Positions 44,923 through 53,534 are shown, numbered from the stretch's first letter. The stretch: 64,000 nucleotides of DNA from Butyrivibrio sp. YAB3001 (GCF_900112195.1 NZ_FOKR01000003.1:329329-393328); one strand, 5' to 3'. Program-made: numbers and translations. The notes: generated from the letters alone by a model not told the origin.

Positions 44923-46272
44923 TTATGCTATTGCTTTAGTTCTTTTGCCAATTAAACAATAGTATGTCACCATGAGCATCAGAAAAGCGCCTATCCATGC
45001 AGATACTTCAGAAATGGCAATTCCCTTAAATCCGTTCCTTCCTACCAAAAAGCCAAAGATCAGTCTCATAATGACTTCGAGCCCGCCTGAGAGCATTGGT
45101 ATAAAGGTATTGCCCAACCCCTGAACAGAGTATCTGTATACAAAAAGCCAGCCCAGGGCAAAAAAGCTTATTCCCATGATCGGCATGAAATCGGTACAAT
45201 AACCGATTATCATGTTGTCAGTCAGCAGCATCCTTGCCAGGCTTCCGGGCACAAATATCATAAGGAGCGATATAGGCACATTCACAAGTGTAGAGAGCAT
45301 CAGGCCCTGTCTTACTCCGGTGCGTATCCTGTCATATTTGCCAGCGCCCTTATTTTGCCCCACAAATGTCATCATGGAAAGACCTACGGACATTCCGAAC
45401 TGCTCAAAGAGTGATGCAAATTTCATGCAGGCTGAATAGGCTGCCACATATGCGCTTCCCATAAGATTTACGAAGTACTGCAATACCATGGCCCCTGCAG
45501 CTGTGACCGAATTCATAAATGCCACAGGAAGTCCTATTTTCATCAGTTCAACCAATATATTCTTTTCATCTGCTATTTCTGACGTGTCTTTTCCCAAACT
45601 CATAAAATCGATGGTTCTAAGCTTTTTAAGGCACAAAAGGTATGATACAAACTGAGAGACCACTGTTGCCACTGCTGCTCCGACAACTCCTGTGCCAAAG
45701 GCCATTATGAAAATAATATCAAGCATGATGTTCACGAGTGATGAACAGATCATAGCAGTGAGTGGCGTTCTGGAATCTCCCATTGACTGGAGAATTGTAA
45801 TCTCAAGGTTATTCATAACCGTCACTACAATTCCCAATAAGATCACAGCAAAATATCTATACGAATCGTCAAAGATATCTTCAGGAGTGTTCAAGAACGT
45901 CAGCATCTTATTGAGCAAAGAAACGCATACAACAGTAAAGGCTATTCCAAACGTGATACTGAGCTTCTTGGCTGCTCTGATGTATGCATTCAGCATAGCC
46001 ATATCGTTTTTTCCAAAGCTCTGGGCAAAGGTTATGCCAAATCCTCTGGTCATCCCCACAACAAATCCAAGTATAAGGAAGTTAAGTGTCCCGGTTGCCC
46101 CAACAGCAGCCAGCGCCTGATCCGAGATTCCCTTGCCAACTATAATGCTATCCACAAGACTATATAGTTGTTGGAAAAGATTTCCCCATAATAAGGGCAA
46201 AAAGAACAGTATGATCTGTTTCATACTGTTTCCTGAGGTCATATTTTGTGTAGTCTGTTCTGTATTTGTCAT
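44923..46272 (-). CDS. MATE family efflux transporter
   Basis: 449 aa, twelve membrane segments. FFLPLLWGNLFQQLYSLVDSIIVG at the N-terminus and IVGAVAT-like repeats in both halves fit the MATE group related to DinF and NorM. It is not closely similar to the MATE protein at 12329. Exports drugs or metabolites with Na+ or H+. AGAGAG lies seven bases before the ATG. Confidence 0.92.
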   Translation of the reverse strand: MTNTEQTTQNMTSGNSMKQIILFFLPLLWGNLFQQLYSLVDSIIVGKGISDQALAAVGATGTLNFLILGFVVGMTRGFGITFAQSFGKNDMAMLNAYIRAAKKLSITFGIAFTVVCVSLLNKMLTFLNTPEDIFDDSYRYFAVILLGIVVTVMNNLEITILQSMGDSRTPLTAMICSSLVNIMLDIIFIMAFGTGVVGAAVATVVSQFVSYLLCLKKLRTIDFMSLGKDTSEIADEKNILVELMKIGLPVAFMNSVTAAGAMVLQYFVNLMGSAYVAAYSACMKFASLFEQFGMSVGLSMMTFVGQNKGAGKYDRIRTGVRQGLMLSTLVNVPISLLMIFVPGSLARMLLTDNMIIGYCTDFMPIMGISFFALGWLFVYRYSVQGLGNTFIPMLSGGLEVIMRLIFGFLVGRNGFKGIAISEVSAWIGAFLMLMVTYYCLIGKRTKAIA

Positions 46273-46483
46273 GGCCGCTCTCTTTGGTCTTTCTCTTGAT
46301 GTTAATTATTTAATAGTTAAGATCATTTAAGTATCCAGGCTATTCCCTTTGCAAGACGCAAATCCGCATGGGCATCTCAAGATTCCATAGCGCATCCACT
46401 ACATTATAGGCTTTTTCAAGAATTAGCCATCAGCTGTGATCAGTACATTGAAATCCTTTATCCTCAGATGTTATTTCATTCTA
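46273..46483. other. gap between the MATE and adenosine deaminase-like genes
   Basis: About 210 bp. A minus-strand stretch reading ILEKAYNVVDALWNLEMP looks protein-like but is cut by stops on both sides. It may be another gene remnant; I cannot name the family. Confidence 0.25.
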
Positions 46484-47422
46484 TCACAGAATTCCTAATC
46501 CTGTTTGCCTTATCTCATTAAGCTGCTCTGCGCTCAGTGTACCCGCCCTGTATAGTCTAAGATATTCATTTTCAATTGAGGAGTCAAAAATTAGAAGATC
46601 ATCAGTATTTATGGTCACCCTAACACCATTTTCTACCAATGTCTTGATTGGGTGTGTTTTATAATCCTTTGCAAAACCCAGCATTACATTACTGCTGGGG
46701 CAGACATTAACCTGTATATGATTATCAGCTAGAAATCTCATGGTTTCTTTGGATGTTGATGCATTAATTCCATGATGAACTTCTGATAGGCCCAAAGTCT
46801 CTACAGCCCTTCTTACGTCCTCAGCCGAACCCGTTTCTCCAACATGCATCTTCTTTGTCAAATGGTACTTCTCAGCCTTTCTATATAGTGGCAAAAAGGC
46901 TTCAAATGGCTGAACATTTTCTCCTGCGCAAATATCAATTGCCTTGAAATATCCTAAAACGGCATATTTATCTAGTTCATCAGTCTCTTCTTCCACGTTT
47001 CCAAAGGCGGGATATGTAAGCTCAGCCTCAAAAATACTATCCGGGCAGTATGTTTTATGGAATCCTTCAATAAGCTCTTGGAACTCTTTTACAGTTCCTA
47101 CCTGGTCCACTTCAGCAGTACCAAAATTCATAACAAGACGAGTTATGTTATTTCGCTCAGCCTCAGCAAAAGCGCCCTCCCATCTAAGCAGCATATTCTC
47201 ATAGCCATCACAAAAGGGCTTTATAGAGGACCTAAACCATGTCTGCATACCTTCAAGCCCTTCTAGGTGCTGTGGTGGCCTAGGAATATCAACATTCAGT
47301 TTCTGGGCAAGCCACTCTCTTCTGCATCCTTTGGTTGAGTGATTGTGGAGGTCGCTTTTTGGTGCAGCTAAAAGCTTATTTATGTTGTTTTCTTTTAAGC
47401 CTTGTGAAAAAATATTCTCCAT
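46484..47422 (-). CDS. adenosine deaminase-like metal-dependent amidohydrolase
   Basis: 312 aa. KSDLHNHS carries the two metal-binding His, KKMHVGETG the third His and catalytic Glu, EVHHGIN the catalytic His, and TINTDDLLIFDSS the Asp pair that closes the site. This is the full adenosine/adenine/AMP deaminase motif set. It is shorter than typical adenosine deaminase (about 330-340), with a compact C-terminus. It probably deaminates a purine nucleoside or base; exact substrate uncertain. Transcribed singly. Confidence 0.85.
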   Translation of the reverse strand: MENIFSQGLKENNINKLLAAPKSDLHNHSTKGCRREWLAQKLNVDIPRPPQHLEGLEGMQTWFRSSIKPFCDGYENMLLRWEGAFAEAERNNITRLVMNFGTAEVDQVGTVKEFQELIEGFHKTYCPDSIFEAELTYPAFGNVEEETDELDKYAVLGYFKAIDICAGENVQPFEAFLPLYRKAEKYHLTKKMHVGETGSAEDVRRAVETLGLSEVHHGINASTSKETMRFLADNHIQVNVCPSSNVMLGFAKDYKTHPIKTLVENGVRVTINTDDLLIFDSSIENEYLRLYRAGTLSAEQLNEIRQTGLGIL

Positions 47423-47474
47423 ACCAATCTTCCCTTTCGCTATTTAGGTATTAGTTTATCACTTTTAGCATCTC

Positions 47475-47789
47475 TCATTTAATGTATCGAACTAAAAAAT
47501 CAGCAATCCCTATTATAGTGAAGCCATTTTCATCCATGGTTTCTTTAATTGGTTTATTTACAACAAGAAGCTTTAGTACTTGATCATTCAACTTAAAGTA
47601 CGGTCGAATCTCTCTTTCTCTTGTATCTGTATTAGAAATATCTGCAGTCACCTGAATATAAAAAACACCCCAGAACAGTTGCCCTGAGGTGTAATAAGTC
47701 GTATATGATTGTCCAAAGACGTAATACGTTGTGAAACGATTATCTCTTTGAGAACGATTAATGAAGTGAATGTGCCTTATTTTAGGCAT
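47475..47789 (-). pseudogene. C-terminal remnant of an AAA ATPase (DUF4143 type)
   Basis: The last 65 of 104 codons read VFYIQVTADIS, TREREIRPYFK, then VLKLLVVNKPI, matching the C-terminal domain of the large AAA/DUF4143 ATPases of gut anaerobes (pattern (T/L)xREIxPL...KxLL). The first 38 codons are unrelated and start inside a repeat copy (47770-47862). The ATPase domain is gone. Confidence 0.65.
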
Positions 47790-47862
47790 TTCTACTTCAA
47801 GTTGCTATTTACCTGCCTCGTACGGTAGAAAGCTCAGGACTACTGTGCAAGGCTGGTGGCAA
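47770..47862. repeat. structured intergenic repeat, copy 1
   Basis: Shares about 85 bp with the copy at 49209-49303. Conserved blocks are CAAGTTGCT, TTTACCTGC, GTACG, AAGCTCAGG, CTACTGT and GGTGGCAA. The element ends exactly at the stop of the AraC-GGDEF gene. GTTGC pairs with GGCAA at the ends, and CTGCC/GGTAG and CAG/CTG form inner stems. Confidence 0.7.
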
Positions 47863-48684
47863 TCAAAAATTCTGCCTTTTGTATTCTTCACTTAGCTCAT
47901 TTTGAAGCATGGTAAAAAATTCAGAATATCTCAGAGCTGTTCTGCCCTCATAACATATTACTTTAACATACAGTGAGAGTGGGATTTCTTTTTCCTCCCA
48001 AAATATAGGCTCATCATTATGACTTATAATTTCTTCACATATACTATTCGAATAATTTTCTTCTTTAGAATTTGTAAGAATTACAAATTCATCTCCGCCA
48101 ATGCGAAAAACTATATCCTCAGCGCCTGCAGCCTGTTCCATGCGTTTCATAGCAGTTATTATCGCCAAATCGCCTGCTTTATGAGAAATCTCATTTATAG
48201 GAATAAGGCTCTTGATATCACCAAGCACCAGATAGCAGCCTTTTCTTTCTCTAATGCAGTCAAATAGCTCACTTATATCAATCTTCTTCCTGTCATCCAT
48301 CGTCTTTTCCTCCATTAGCTCCCGGTCAATTCTATATCCGGGAAACAACTCAAATTTAGAGGGATTCTTTCTAAACTCCGAAGGCGATACCTGCCACACG
48401 CTGCAAAAGGCTCTTGAAAAAGCTTCATTACTGCCATAGCCATATTCCACAGCTATATCGAGCAGAGACTTTTCCGGATTACTTACAATTTCTCTCGAAA
48501 CCTTACTCATACGCCTTCGAATTATATAATCCCTGATACTGATATTGTTAATGTACCTGAAAAGCTTTTCAATAGTGGATTTCGAGCAATGCAGCTTATC
48601 AGCAATGTTCTCTGTTTTTATAGGCTCAGTAAGATTATCTTCGATATATTCCATTGCTTCTATAAGCAGCTGAAAATTTTCCAT
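47863..48684 (-). CDS. AraC-type DNA-binding domain fused to a GGDEF domain
   Basis: About 273 aa from the ATG at 48684, with AAAGGA eight bases upstream; an in-frame TTG at 48690 is also open. Residues 8-108 form an AraC helix-turn-helix pair (ENIADKLHCSKSTIEKLF, then AFSRAFCSVWQVSPSEFRK). Residues 148-270 form a GGDEF-like domain: LGDIKSL with a metal-site Asp156, INEISHKAGD, and RIGGDEFVIL with an intact GGDEF at 196-200. The domain is somewhat short and the second Asp of the DxD metal pair is Lys. It may make or sense cyclic-di-GMP, or the domain may be regulatory only. Confidence 0.82.
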   Translation of the reverse strand: MENFQLLIEAMEYIEDNLTEPIKTENIADKLHCSKSTIEKLFRYINNISIRDYIIRRRMSKVSREIVSNPEKSLLDIAVEYGYGSNEAFSRAFCSVWQVSPSEFRKNPSKFELFPGYRIDRELMEEKTMDDRKKIDISELFDCIRERKGCYLVLGDIKSLIPINEISHKAGDLAIITAMKRMEQAAGAEDIVFRIGGDEFVILTNSKEENYSNSICEEIISHNDEPIFWEEKEIPLSLYVKVICYEGRTALRYSEFFTMLQNELSEEYKRQNF

Positions 48685-48784
48685 GCTCAAGGTCCTTTCT
48701 ACTACGATATCGTAATCATATTATACAAAGGCATATAGAATTATTCTTGATAAAATGAGTAAAAATGGTCCACTAACCCAATCC

Positions 48785-49089
48785 CAATGTCATTTAGATA
48801 AAAAATGCAGAAAATGCTAAATAGGCACGCTACGTTCTTCAGATTATACAGTAGCGTGGACATCTACGTGACACCGCTTTATCTTTAGACTGTTATCACG
48901 TAGTTTCGCTATGATTTTATGGCATTCTACGTGATACATCCCGTTAACAAACCTCTCCTCACGTATTTTTTCCAAATATCTGTTTGTTTTTACGTGTTCT
49001 ACTACTAATAAAGAGCAGTGTCTCACGTAGACACTTCCAATATCATGCTTGTTGCTCTGTCACATCTTTTTCTTATCTAAATGACATTG
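48785..49089. mobile_element. MITE-like element with phased TACGTG sites
   Basis: 305 bp bounded by perfect 17-bp inverted repeats CAATGTCATTTAGATAA (48785-48801 and, inverted, 49073-49089). Inside, TACGTG and CACGTA alternate at 48865, 48897, 48928, 48960, 48991 and 49024, which is every 31-33 bp. Neighbouring sites form three hairpins with 6-8 bp stems and 24-27 nt loops. A further hairpin CACGCTAC/GTAGCGTG lies at 48826-48858. The last site sits in the perfect palindrome AGTGTCT-CACGT-AGACACT. A 60-codon minus-strand frame inside has no support as a gene. No transposase is present. Confidence 0.6.
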
Positions 49090-49208
49090 ACCCCATCCCC
49101 CTAGTCCACTTTCGCGCAGAAAAAAGATCCGGTACAAATGTACCGAGTCTTCTGAAACCTGCAATAGCAGATATTCTCATCTCTTTGAGAACTTTTTCAC
49201 TGCCTTAA

Positions 49209-49303
49209 ATACCTTGTTTTGGGCATTTGTAAGGCAAGTTGCTGTTTACCTGCTGCGTACGCAAGGAAGCTCAGGGCTACTGTATGCGGTTGGTGGCAAC
49301 TTG
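49209..49303. repeat. structured intergenic repeat, copy 2
   Basis: Second copy of the element at 47770-47862, same orientation. The closing stem is longer here (AAGTTGC/GCAACTT). The inner hairpin has different bases (TGCG/CGCA) where copy 1 has CTGCC/GGTAG, consistent with a conserved RNA or DNA fold rather than a conserved sequence. Confidence 0.7.
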
Positions 49304-49414
49304 AATAACTGCGATCAAAAATAATACTCTGATCCTACTTTCTACTCATTAAATCTTTGTCTGGCTTTTGTAAAATTATCTTCGAATATAATATTGTTGA
49401 TATTATTATTTAAA

Positions 49415-50749
49415 TCATTTTTCTTCCCTTCCCCGGGCAATAAGCCAAATTGCAAATGCCAATATACTAATGATCATCACACTAAAACTATAGGGCATCC
49501 AAACAAACATGAACCTGTAGCTGATACGGGAGATCACAAGAATCAGAATCAAAACAATCAGAACCACGATCCCACCGTAAAGGCAAAGTTTCTTTTTCCT
49601 ATAATCCAGCAACAATGCAATATACAAAGTCAAAAGTATCCCCATGACAAATAAAAAGTCTAGAAGCTCATGACCAGACACACAGAGTCCAATTCTCGCA
49701 TTCACTCCCATGTGCATCCCATATATGCCATCGGCTATTCTTGTGGCAATATCGCCTGCAGAAGCAGACAAAACAAAAACCCCAAGATCACGCTCTCTGG
49801 AAATGATGATCTGTGTACTATAATTTGGATTGTTTCCCCCGTGGTGTACAGTTTCCGGATGTAAATTCCAACCAGCATAGTAATTATTTGCATCTGTTAT
49901 CTGAAAAGAATTAAAATCAATTTTTTCCCTGACATACCTCATCCATGTAACCAAATCATTAGTGTCAGAAACAAGATAGCCGGCTGCAGTATTTCCATAA
50001 TATGTTGGCGCATCATATTGCCACATTCCAAAAAAGCCAGCCTTACGTCCCGTAAAGATACGCTGTCTGTCAGAGTCTGAAGTCCTAAAAAATGACTCAT
50101 TCATTCCTACATCTTTAAGAACAGTCTCTGTAATATAATCCTCGTATTTTTGACCGGTAACATTTTCAATAATAAGTGCAAGCACATCATAATTGATCGT
50201 TGCATATTCATGAACTTCGCCGGGGGCATGAGCTAGCTTAACATCAGCTATTTTTCTAACAGTCTCCTCCAAGGTTATCTCCCCTTCGCAGCCCTCCGGA
50301 ATAAGCGAAATGGTCCATACCGGAATCCCGCTTGAATGATTCATAAGATGCCTGACTGTGACTACAGCATCACAGCCTTTATACTGTGGCTTAAACCAGT
50401 CTATATAGTCTGTAACAGGTGAATCCAGTTTTATCAAGCCTTCCTTCTCAAGATTAAGTATCCCCAGCCCTGTGAATGCCTTTGTCGTCGACCCTAATTC
50501 AAAAAGAGTATGCTCATCAACACTTTTTCCTGCAATATCACAGTATTCCAGATAAATGTTTTCATCGCCGTCCATTATTCCTACAGCGACAGCTCTGTTA
50601 TGTGTCATCCTGGAGATTTTGCTTAAATATTCCTGTTCATTTTGCAGGGGATATTCTTTTGAATCATAGTGCAAAACAAAGAAGATGACTGCAGTAATTA
50701 TCATAATTATCAGAAGTATTCTTCTAAGTATTATTTTGTTTTGTTTCAT
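49415..50749 (-). CDS. membrane-anchored serine hydrolase, beta-lactamase / PBP4* family
   Basis: About 444 aa from the ATG at 50749 (MKQNKIILRR), with AAAGGA upstream; the longer frame to 50827 is unlikely. One N-terminal membrane segment (about 8-27) is followed by an extracellular beta-lactamase-like domain: SxxK as STTK at 87-90, TINYDVL with the YxN motif near 175, and a VHHGGNN segment in place of the KTG motif. Three or four membrane segments follow at the C-terminus (about 335-440). It probably acts as a peptidase or esterase on wall or peptide substrates rather than on beta-lactams. Confidence 0.87.
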   Translation of the reverse strand: MKQNKIILRRILLIIMIITAVIFFVLHYDSKEYPLQNEQEYLSKISRMTHNRAVAVGIMDGDENIYLEYCDIAGKSVDEHTLFELGSTTKAFTGLGILNLEKEGLIKLDSPVTDYIDWFKPQYKGCDAVVTVRHLMNHSSGIPVWTISLIPEGCEGEITLEETVRKIADVKLAHAPGEVHEYATINYDVLALIIENVTGQKYEDYITETVLKDVGMNESFFRTSDSDRQRIFTGRKAGFFGMWQYDAPTYYGNTAAGYLVSDTNDLVTWMRYVREKIDFNSFQITDANNYYAGWNLHPETVHHGGNNPNYSTQIIISRERDLGVFVLSASAGDIATRIADGIYGMHMGVNARIGLCVSGHELLDFLFVMGILLTLYIALLLDYRKKKLCLYGGIVVLIVLILILVISRISYRFMFVWMPYSFSVMIISILAFAIWLIARGREEK

Positions 50750-50808
50750 AAAACTGATCCTTTTTATTGCAACACAAACGATTTTACATTTAATGCTCCG
50801 TATAAGAA

Positions 50809-50895
50809 CTAAATGTAGAAATACCACAAGACAAGAGTAATTGCTATAACAACAAATGCATCAATGATTTCTGATACCTTACTTAATTTCTCCAT
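50809..50895 (-). CDS. candidate 28-aa membrane peptide
   Basis: A short frame from the ATG at 50895, MEKLSKVSEI followed by a hydrophobic segment (IIDAFVVIAITLVLWYFYI). It lies between the APH-type gene and the serine hydrolase gene. No ribosome binding site is visible, so this may be chance or a remnant. Confidence 0.25.
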   Translation of the reverse strand: MEKLSKVSEIIDAFVVIAITLVLWYFYI

Positions 50896-50956
50896 AATTT
50901 TTGTCTTTATCTTCGGATATAACTCACTATCACATTATCCCGACAAACGGGATTTA

Positions 50957-51925
50957 TCATTTTCCTTTCCTGACATAAAAATCATCCGCATAGATGCGCT
51001 CTCCCTGCACATACGGGATCAGGTTTTCCTTATGCCACCGCTGCATTCTGGGTGCAAACCACTCCTGCTTACGCCACTGTTCATAATGAATTCCGAGACA
51101 ATCTAACAAGGTAAGAATAAAACAGGCATCTAACACATCGTATCTGATCGTACCGCCTGCATTCCGATATCCTTCTGCCAGTTTTTGCCTACGCACCAAT
51201 GTTCCGCCAATATTTCCAAACAGAACAGCAAGATCATACATCGGATGTCCCATACCGAAAAAAGAAAAATCAATAGGCACAAGTCCATCCGGTGTTTGCA
51301 AGATATTCGATGCAGACAGATCCCCATGGATCATCTGAAATTCATCCCGTGCTTTTTCCAATACTGTTCCTGCATGGTCGCAGCACTTTTGCATAAGCGA
51401 GGAATACTCGGGGCTTAACCCCTGGGGTTCCAGTGCCTGAAATCTCCTTTTCATGCATTCGCAATGTTGCTTTCCATAGGTTTTTACCGGTGATACCCGG
51501 AATCCCTTTGCCTTATGATGCAAACGCGCAAGCATCTCACCGATCTGATAACAGATCGCATCATTCAACTCAAGCTTATCTAACGATTCACCATCCAGCC
51601 ATTTCGAAACCGTAACATATATACCATTCTGTAACTTTGTAATGAGTTCACCATAACGGTTTTCGACTGCTTCGCGTATCTGCATGCCCTGTTTCTTTAA
51701 GTGGGCTTGAAAAGCAAGTTCTGACTTATATATCTCGACACGTTCAACACCGTCGTAAAAAAACTCTGCTGAAAACCACTCTGCCGGCTCGTGTATTTGC
51801 AACAAATACTCGTTTCCCACGCGATAGGTCAGATTCTCATTGTGTCTGAGCAATTCTATTTCTGTCGCTGATATATTGTAATGAGCTAACGCTTCTAAAG
51901 CCACTTGCCTGGATTCTGTCGTCAT
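50957..51925 (-). CDS. aminoglycoside phosphotransferase-family kinase
   Basis: 322 aa. Kinase-like fold with MIHGDLSASNIL near residue 197 (catalytic Asp and Asn) and PIDFSFFGMGHPMYDLA (metal-binding Asp), as in the APH/choline kinase superfamily. The N-terminal lobe has NENLTYRV. Members phosphorylate many small molecules, so antibiotic resistance should not be assumed. Its ATG overlaps the stop of the small frame at 51922 (ATGA). Confidence 0.87.
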   Translation of the reverse strand: MTTESRQVALEALAHYNISATEIELLRHNENLTYRVGNEYLLQIHEPAEWFSAEFFYDGVERVEIYKSELAFQAHLKKQGMQIREAVENRYGELITKLQNGIYVTVSKWLDGESLDKLELNDAICYQIGEMLARLHHKAKGFRVSPVKTYGKQHCECMKRRFQALEPQGLSPEYSSLMQKCCDHAGTVLEKARDEFQMIHGDLSASNILQTPDGLVPIDFSFFGMGHPMYDLAVLFGNIGGTLVRRQKLAEGYRNAGGTIRYDVLDACFILTLLDCLGIHYEQWRKQEWFAPRMQRWHKENLIPYVQGERIYADDFYVRKGK

Positions 51926-52086
51926 ACTATGTCCTCTTCCTCATAACAATCTTGCAGGATATCTCTGATATACTCATCTCTCAGCATCGAAAGATGATTT
52001 ACAATCTCCGGATTCCAAGAGATCATTTGATGAAGTTTATCACAAGGGAACTCTCTGCACAAACCGCAGAACCGTGCGTTATGCTC
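51922..52086 (-). pseudogene. C-terminal remnant of a DUF3795 gene
   Basis: A frame different from the gene at 52023 reads FCGLCREFPCDKL, then SWNPEIVNHL and MLRDEY, the standard end of DUF3795 proteins. It begins right after a run of six A within GAAAAAAGGAG, where the preceding ABM-like frame loses its own family match. The stop overlaps the start of the kinase gene. The N-terminal Cys clusters are missing. An ATG at 52026 could still express 34 residues. Confidence 0.65.
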
Positions 52087-52334
52087 CTTTTTTCTTTAGT
52101 ATCAAATTCCCAATATGAATAGTACTTAACACATTTAACAATCCTGGTTAACTCCCTCGGTGGTTCCCCAAGCTCGATTCCATCTATGGTGTAAAATCTC
52201 TTGAAATACTTGAGTGATATGCAGCCTTCGCATCTGAGCTGATTATCAGACATTTCCTCAATCTTTTCTTCAAATTGCTCGAGTTTATCGGGCTTTACCT
52301 GAAAGAGTTTCACCTCGATAAAGGTCTTATTCAT
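52023..52334 (-). pseudogene. truncated antibiotic-biosynthesis-monooxygenase-like gene
   Basis: From the ATG at 52334 (MNKTFIEVKLFQV) about 80 codons match small ABM/NIPSNAP-like proteins up to YYSYWEFDT. The family normally continues for about 30 residues; here the frame goes on into 20 unrelated codons, and the DNA beyond belongs to a DUF3795 fragment in another frame. The junction lies at an A-run. It may still make a truncated protein of about 103 aa. It is 52 bp downstream of the flavin reductase gene. Confidence 0.55.
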
Positions 52335-52386
52335 TACACGTCCCCCAAAAGTTCTTCTCTTCAAAAAACGGAAATATATTTATCTG

Positions 52387-52950
52387 TTATTTTGCAAAAT
52401 CTCCGATTTTTCCTAGCATTTTACCAAGACTATGATATCTTCCTGAATAGATGACTGGATCCAGTACCGTAAGATCAATGTCAAATATATCTTCACATTC
52501 AAGTCTTTCATCCATCTGTATATTGCGGATATGACAAAAGAAAGTAGTTGAATCTCCAGTCTCGACAGTTCTTGCAACCTCGCATTCATACACCCATCGG
52601 CTTTCATTCAATACAGGAACATCCAACACCTCTCCCCTCACAACCTCATAGGAAATATCATTCTTAGCGCCATCTTTGGCATGTTTAGAGCCAAAATAAT
52701 CCATAAGCGGCAGCATATCTATGCTGACAAGGTTTGCACTAAAAACTCCGGTTCTTAGAACGTTTTTCTTAGTCATCTTAGTTCCTGCCATACTTATAAC
52801 AAATAAATATTGATCACCATCTTCATGCGTTGCACTTGCCCAGGTGATAGGAGCAAAGTTTGCAGAACCATCCTCGTTTTTCGTGCCAATAATAAAAGAA
52901 GGCTGAACACACATAGAGTATTTAGGATCAACAGATCGTCTTTTTGCCAT
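52387..52950 (-). CDS. flavin reductase family protein (FMN-binding split barrel)
   Basis: 187 aa. NFAPITWASATHED, VISMAG, TKKNVLRTGVFSANLVS and DYFGSKHAKDG follow the order of flavin reductase-like split-barrel proteins, which bind FMN and pass electrons from NAD(P)H. AAGGAG directly precedes the ATG. A monooxygenase-like gene follows, but it is damaged, so any partnership is probably lost. Confidence 0.88.
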   Translation of the reverse strand: MAKRRSVDPKYSMCVQPSFIIGTKNEDGSANFAPITWASATHEDGDQYLFVISMAGTKMTKKNVLRTGVFSANLVSIDMLPLMDYFGSKHAKDGAKNDISYEVVRGEVLDVPVLNESRWVYECEVARTVETGDSTTFFCHIRNIQMDERLECEDIFDIDLTVLDPVIYSGRYHSLGKMLGKIGDFAK

Positions 52951-52989
52951 TTTTTCTCCTTAGATAGTAATTTTATACAGGAAATATAT

Positions 52990-53532
52990 TTATTGGATAC
53001 TATTCAATAATTCTAAATTAGCTTTTTCATATTCATTGAAAACATTATCTGTAAAAGTAAAATTAAGAGTGCCTTTGCCATCCCATCCATCATCAGTAAA
53101 TGAATAAACTAATTGATTATCATGGATTTCTCCAGAAAAATCTATATTAGCAATACGGTCAGTTGTTCCTTGTTGAGAAAATAGAGAACCGGATGCTTGA
53201 TTTCCGTTGGAAATATTAAGAGTTAGTTTTGTGCCACCATTTTCAAGTAATTCTTCATTGCTAATGCCATCTGTTGTCCAAACTCCTGAATATCTTGAAT
53301 AATCATTTTCTTCTTTAGCTTCATCAGACTGTGATGATTCTGAATTAGCACTCTGACCAACTATATTTTCAGTCTCACCGCCCGCATTGTCATTTGTATT
53401 CTCAGAAGCCTTTATATCCGGTTGTGCTTCAAAAATAGAACTGCTTTTGTTATCTTCAGCATCACTTACACACCATGTAAGTACTATAGCCGCTGCTGTG
53501 ATAGCAAGTCCACGTGTTATCAACTTTTTCAT
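52990..53532 (-). CDS. exported protein of unknown function, possibly C-terminally truncated
   Basis: 180 aa. A basic N-terminus (MKKLITRG) and hydrophobic core end in VLTWC, so a signal peptide or an atypical lipobox is likely. A Ser/Glu/Asn-rich linker (about 30-80) leads to a domain starting YSRYSGVWTTDG, with beta strands up to LNFTFTDNV. The last 15 residues look out of register, as if a frameshift cut the domain short. It sits directly downstream of a sigma-factor remnant. Confidence 0.55.
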   Translation of the reverse strand: MKKLITRGLAITAAAIVLTWCVSDAEDNKSSSIFEAQPDIKASENTNDNAGGETENIVGQSANSESSQSDEAKEENDYSRYSGVWTTDGISNEELLENGGTKLTLNISNGNQASGSLFSQQGTTDRIANIDFSGEIHDNQLVYSFTDDGWDGKGTLNFTFTDNVFNEYEKANLELLNSIQ

Positions 53533-53534
53533 AA

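Noticed and set aside
48844..49026. 60-codon minus-strand frame inside the phased-site element
   Set aside because: The 31-33 bp period is not a multiple of three and the frame has no ribosome binding site, so the array is not a coding repeat.
48865..49029. CRISPR-like array (regular 8-nt repeats with 23-25-nt spacers)
   Set aside because: Repeats are too short, alternate in orientation and lie inside an inverted-repeat element, and no cas genes are in the window.
50957..51925. Antibiotic resistance gene
   Set aside because: The APH fold is shared by many kinases of small metabolites and no mobile resistance context is visible.
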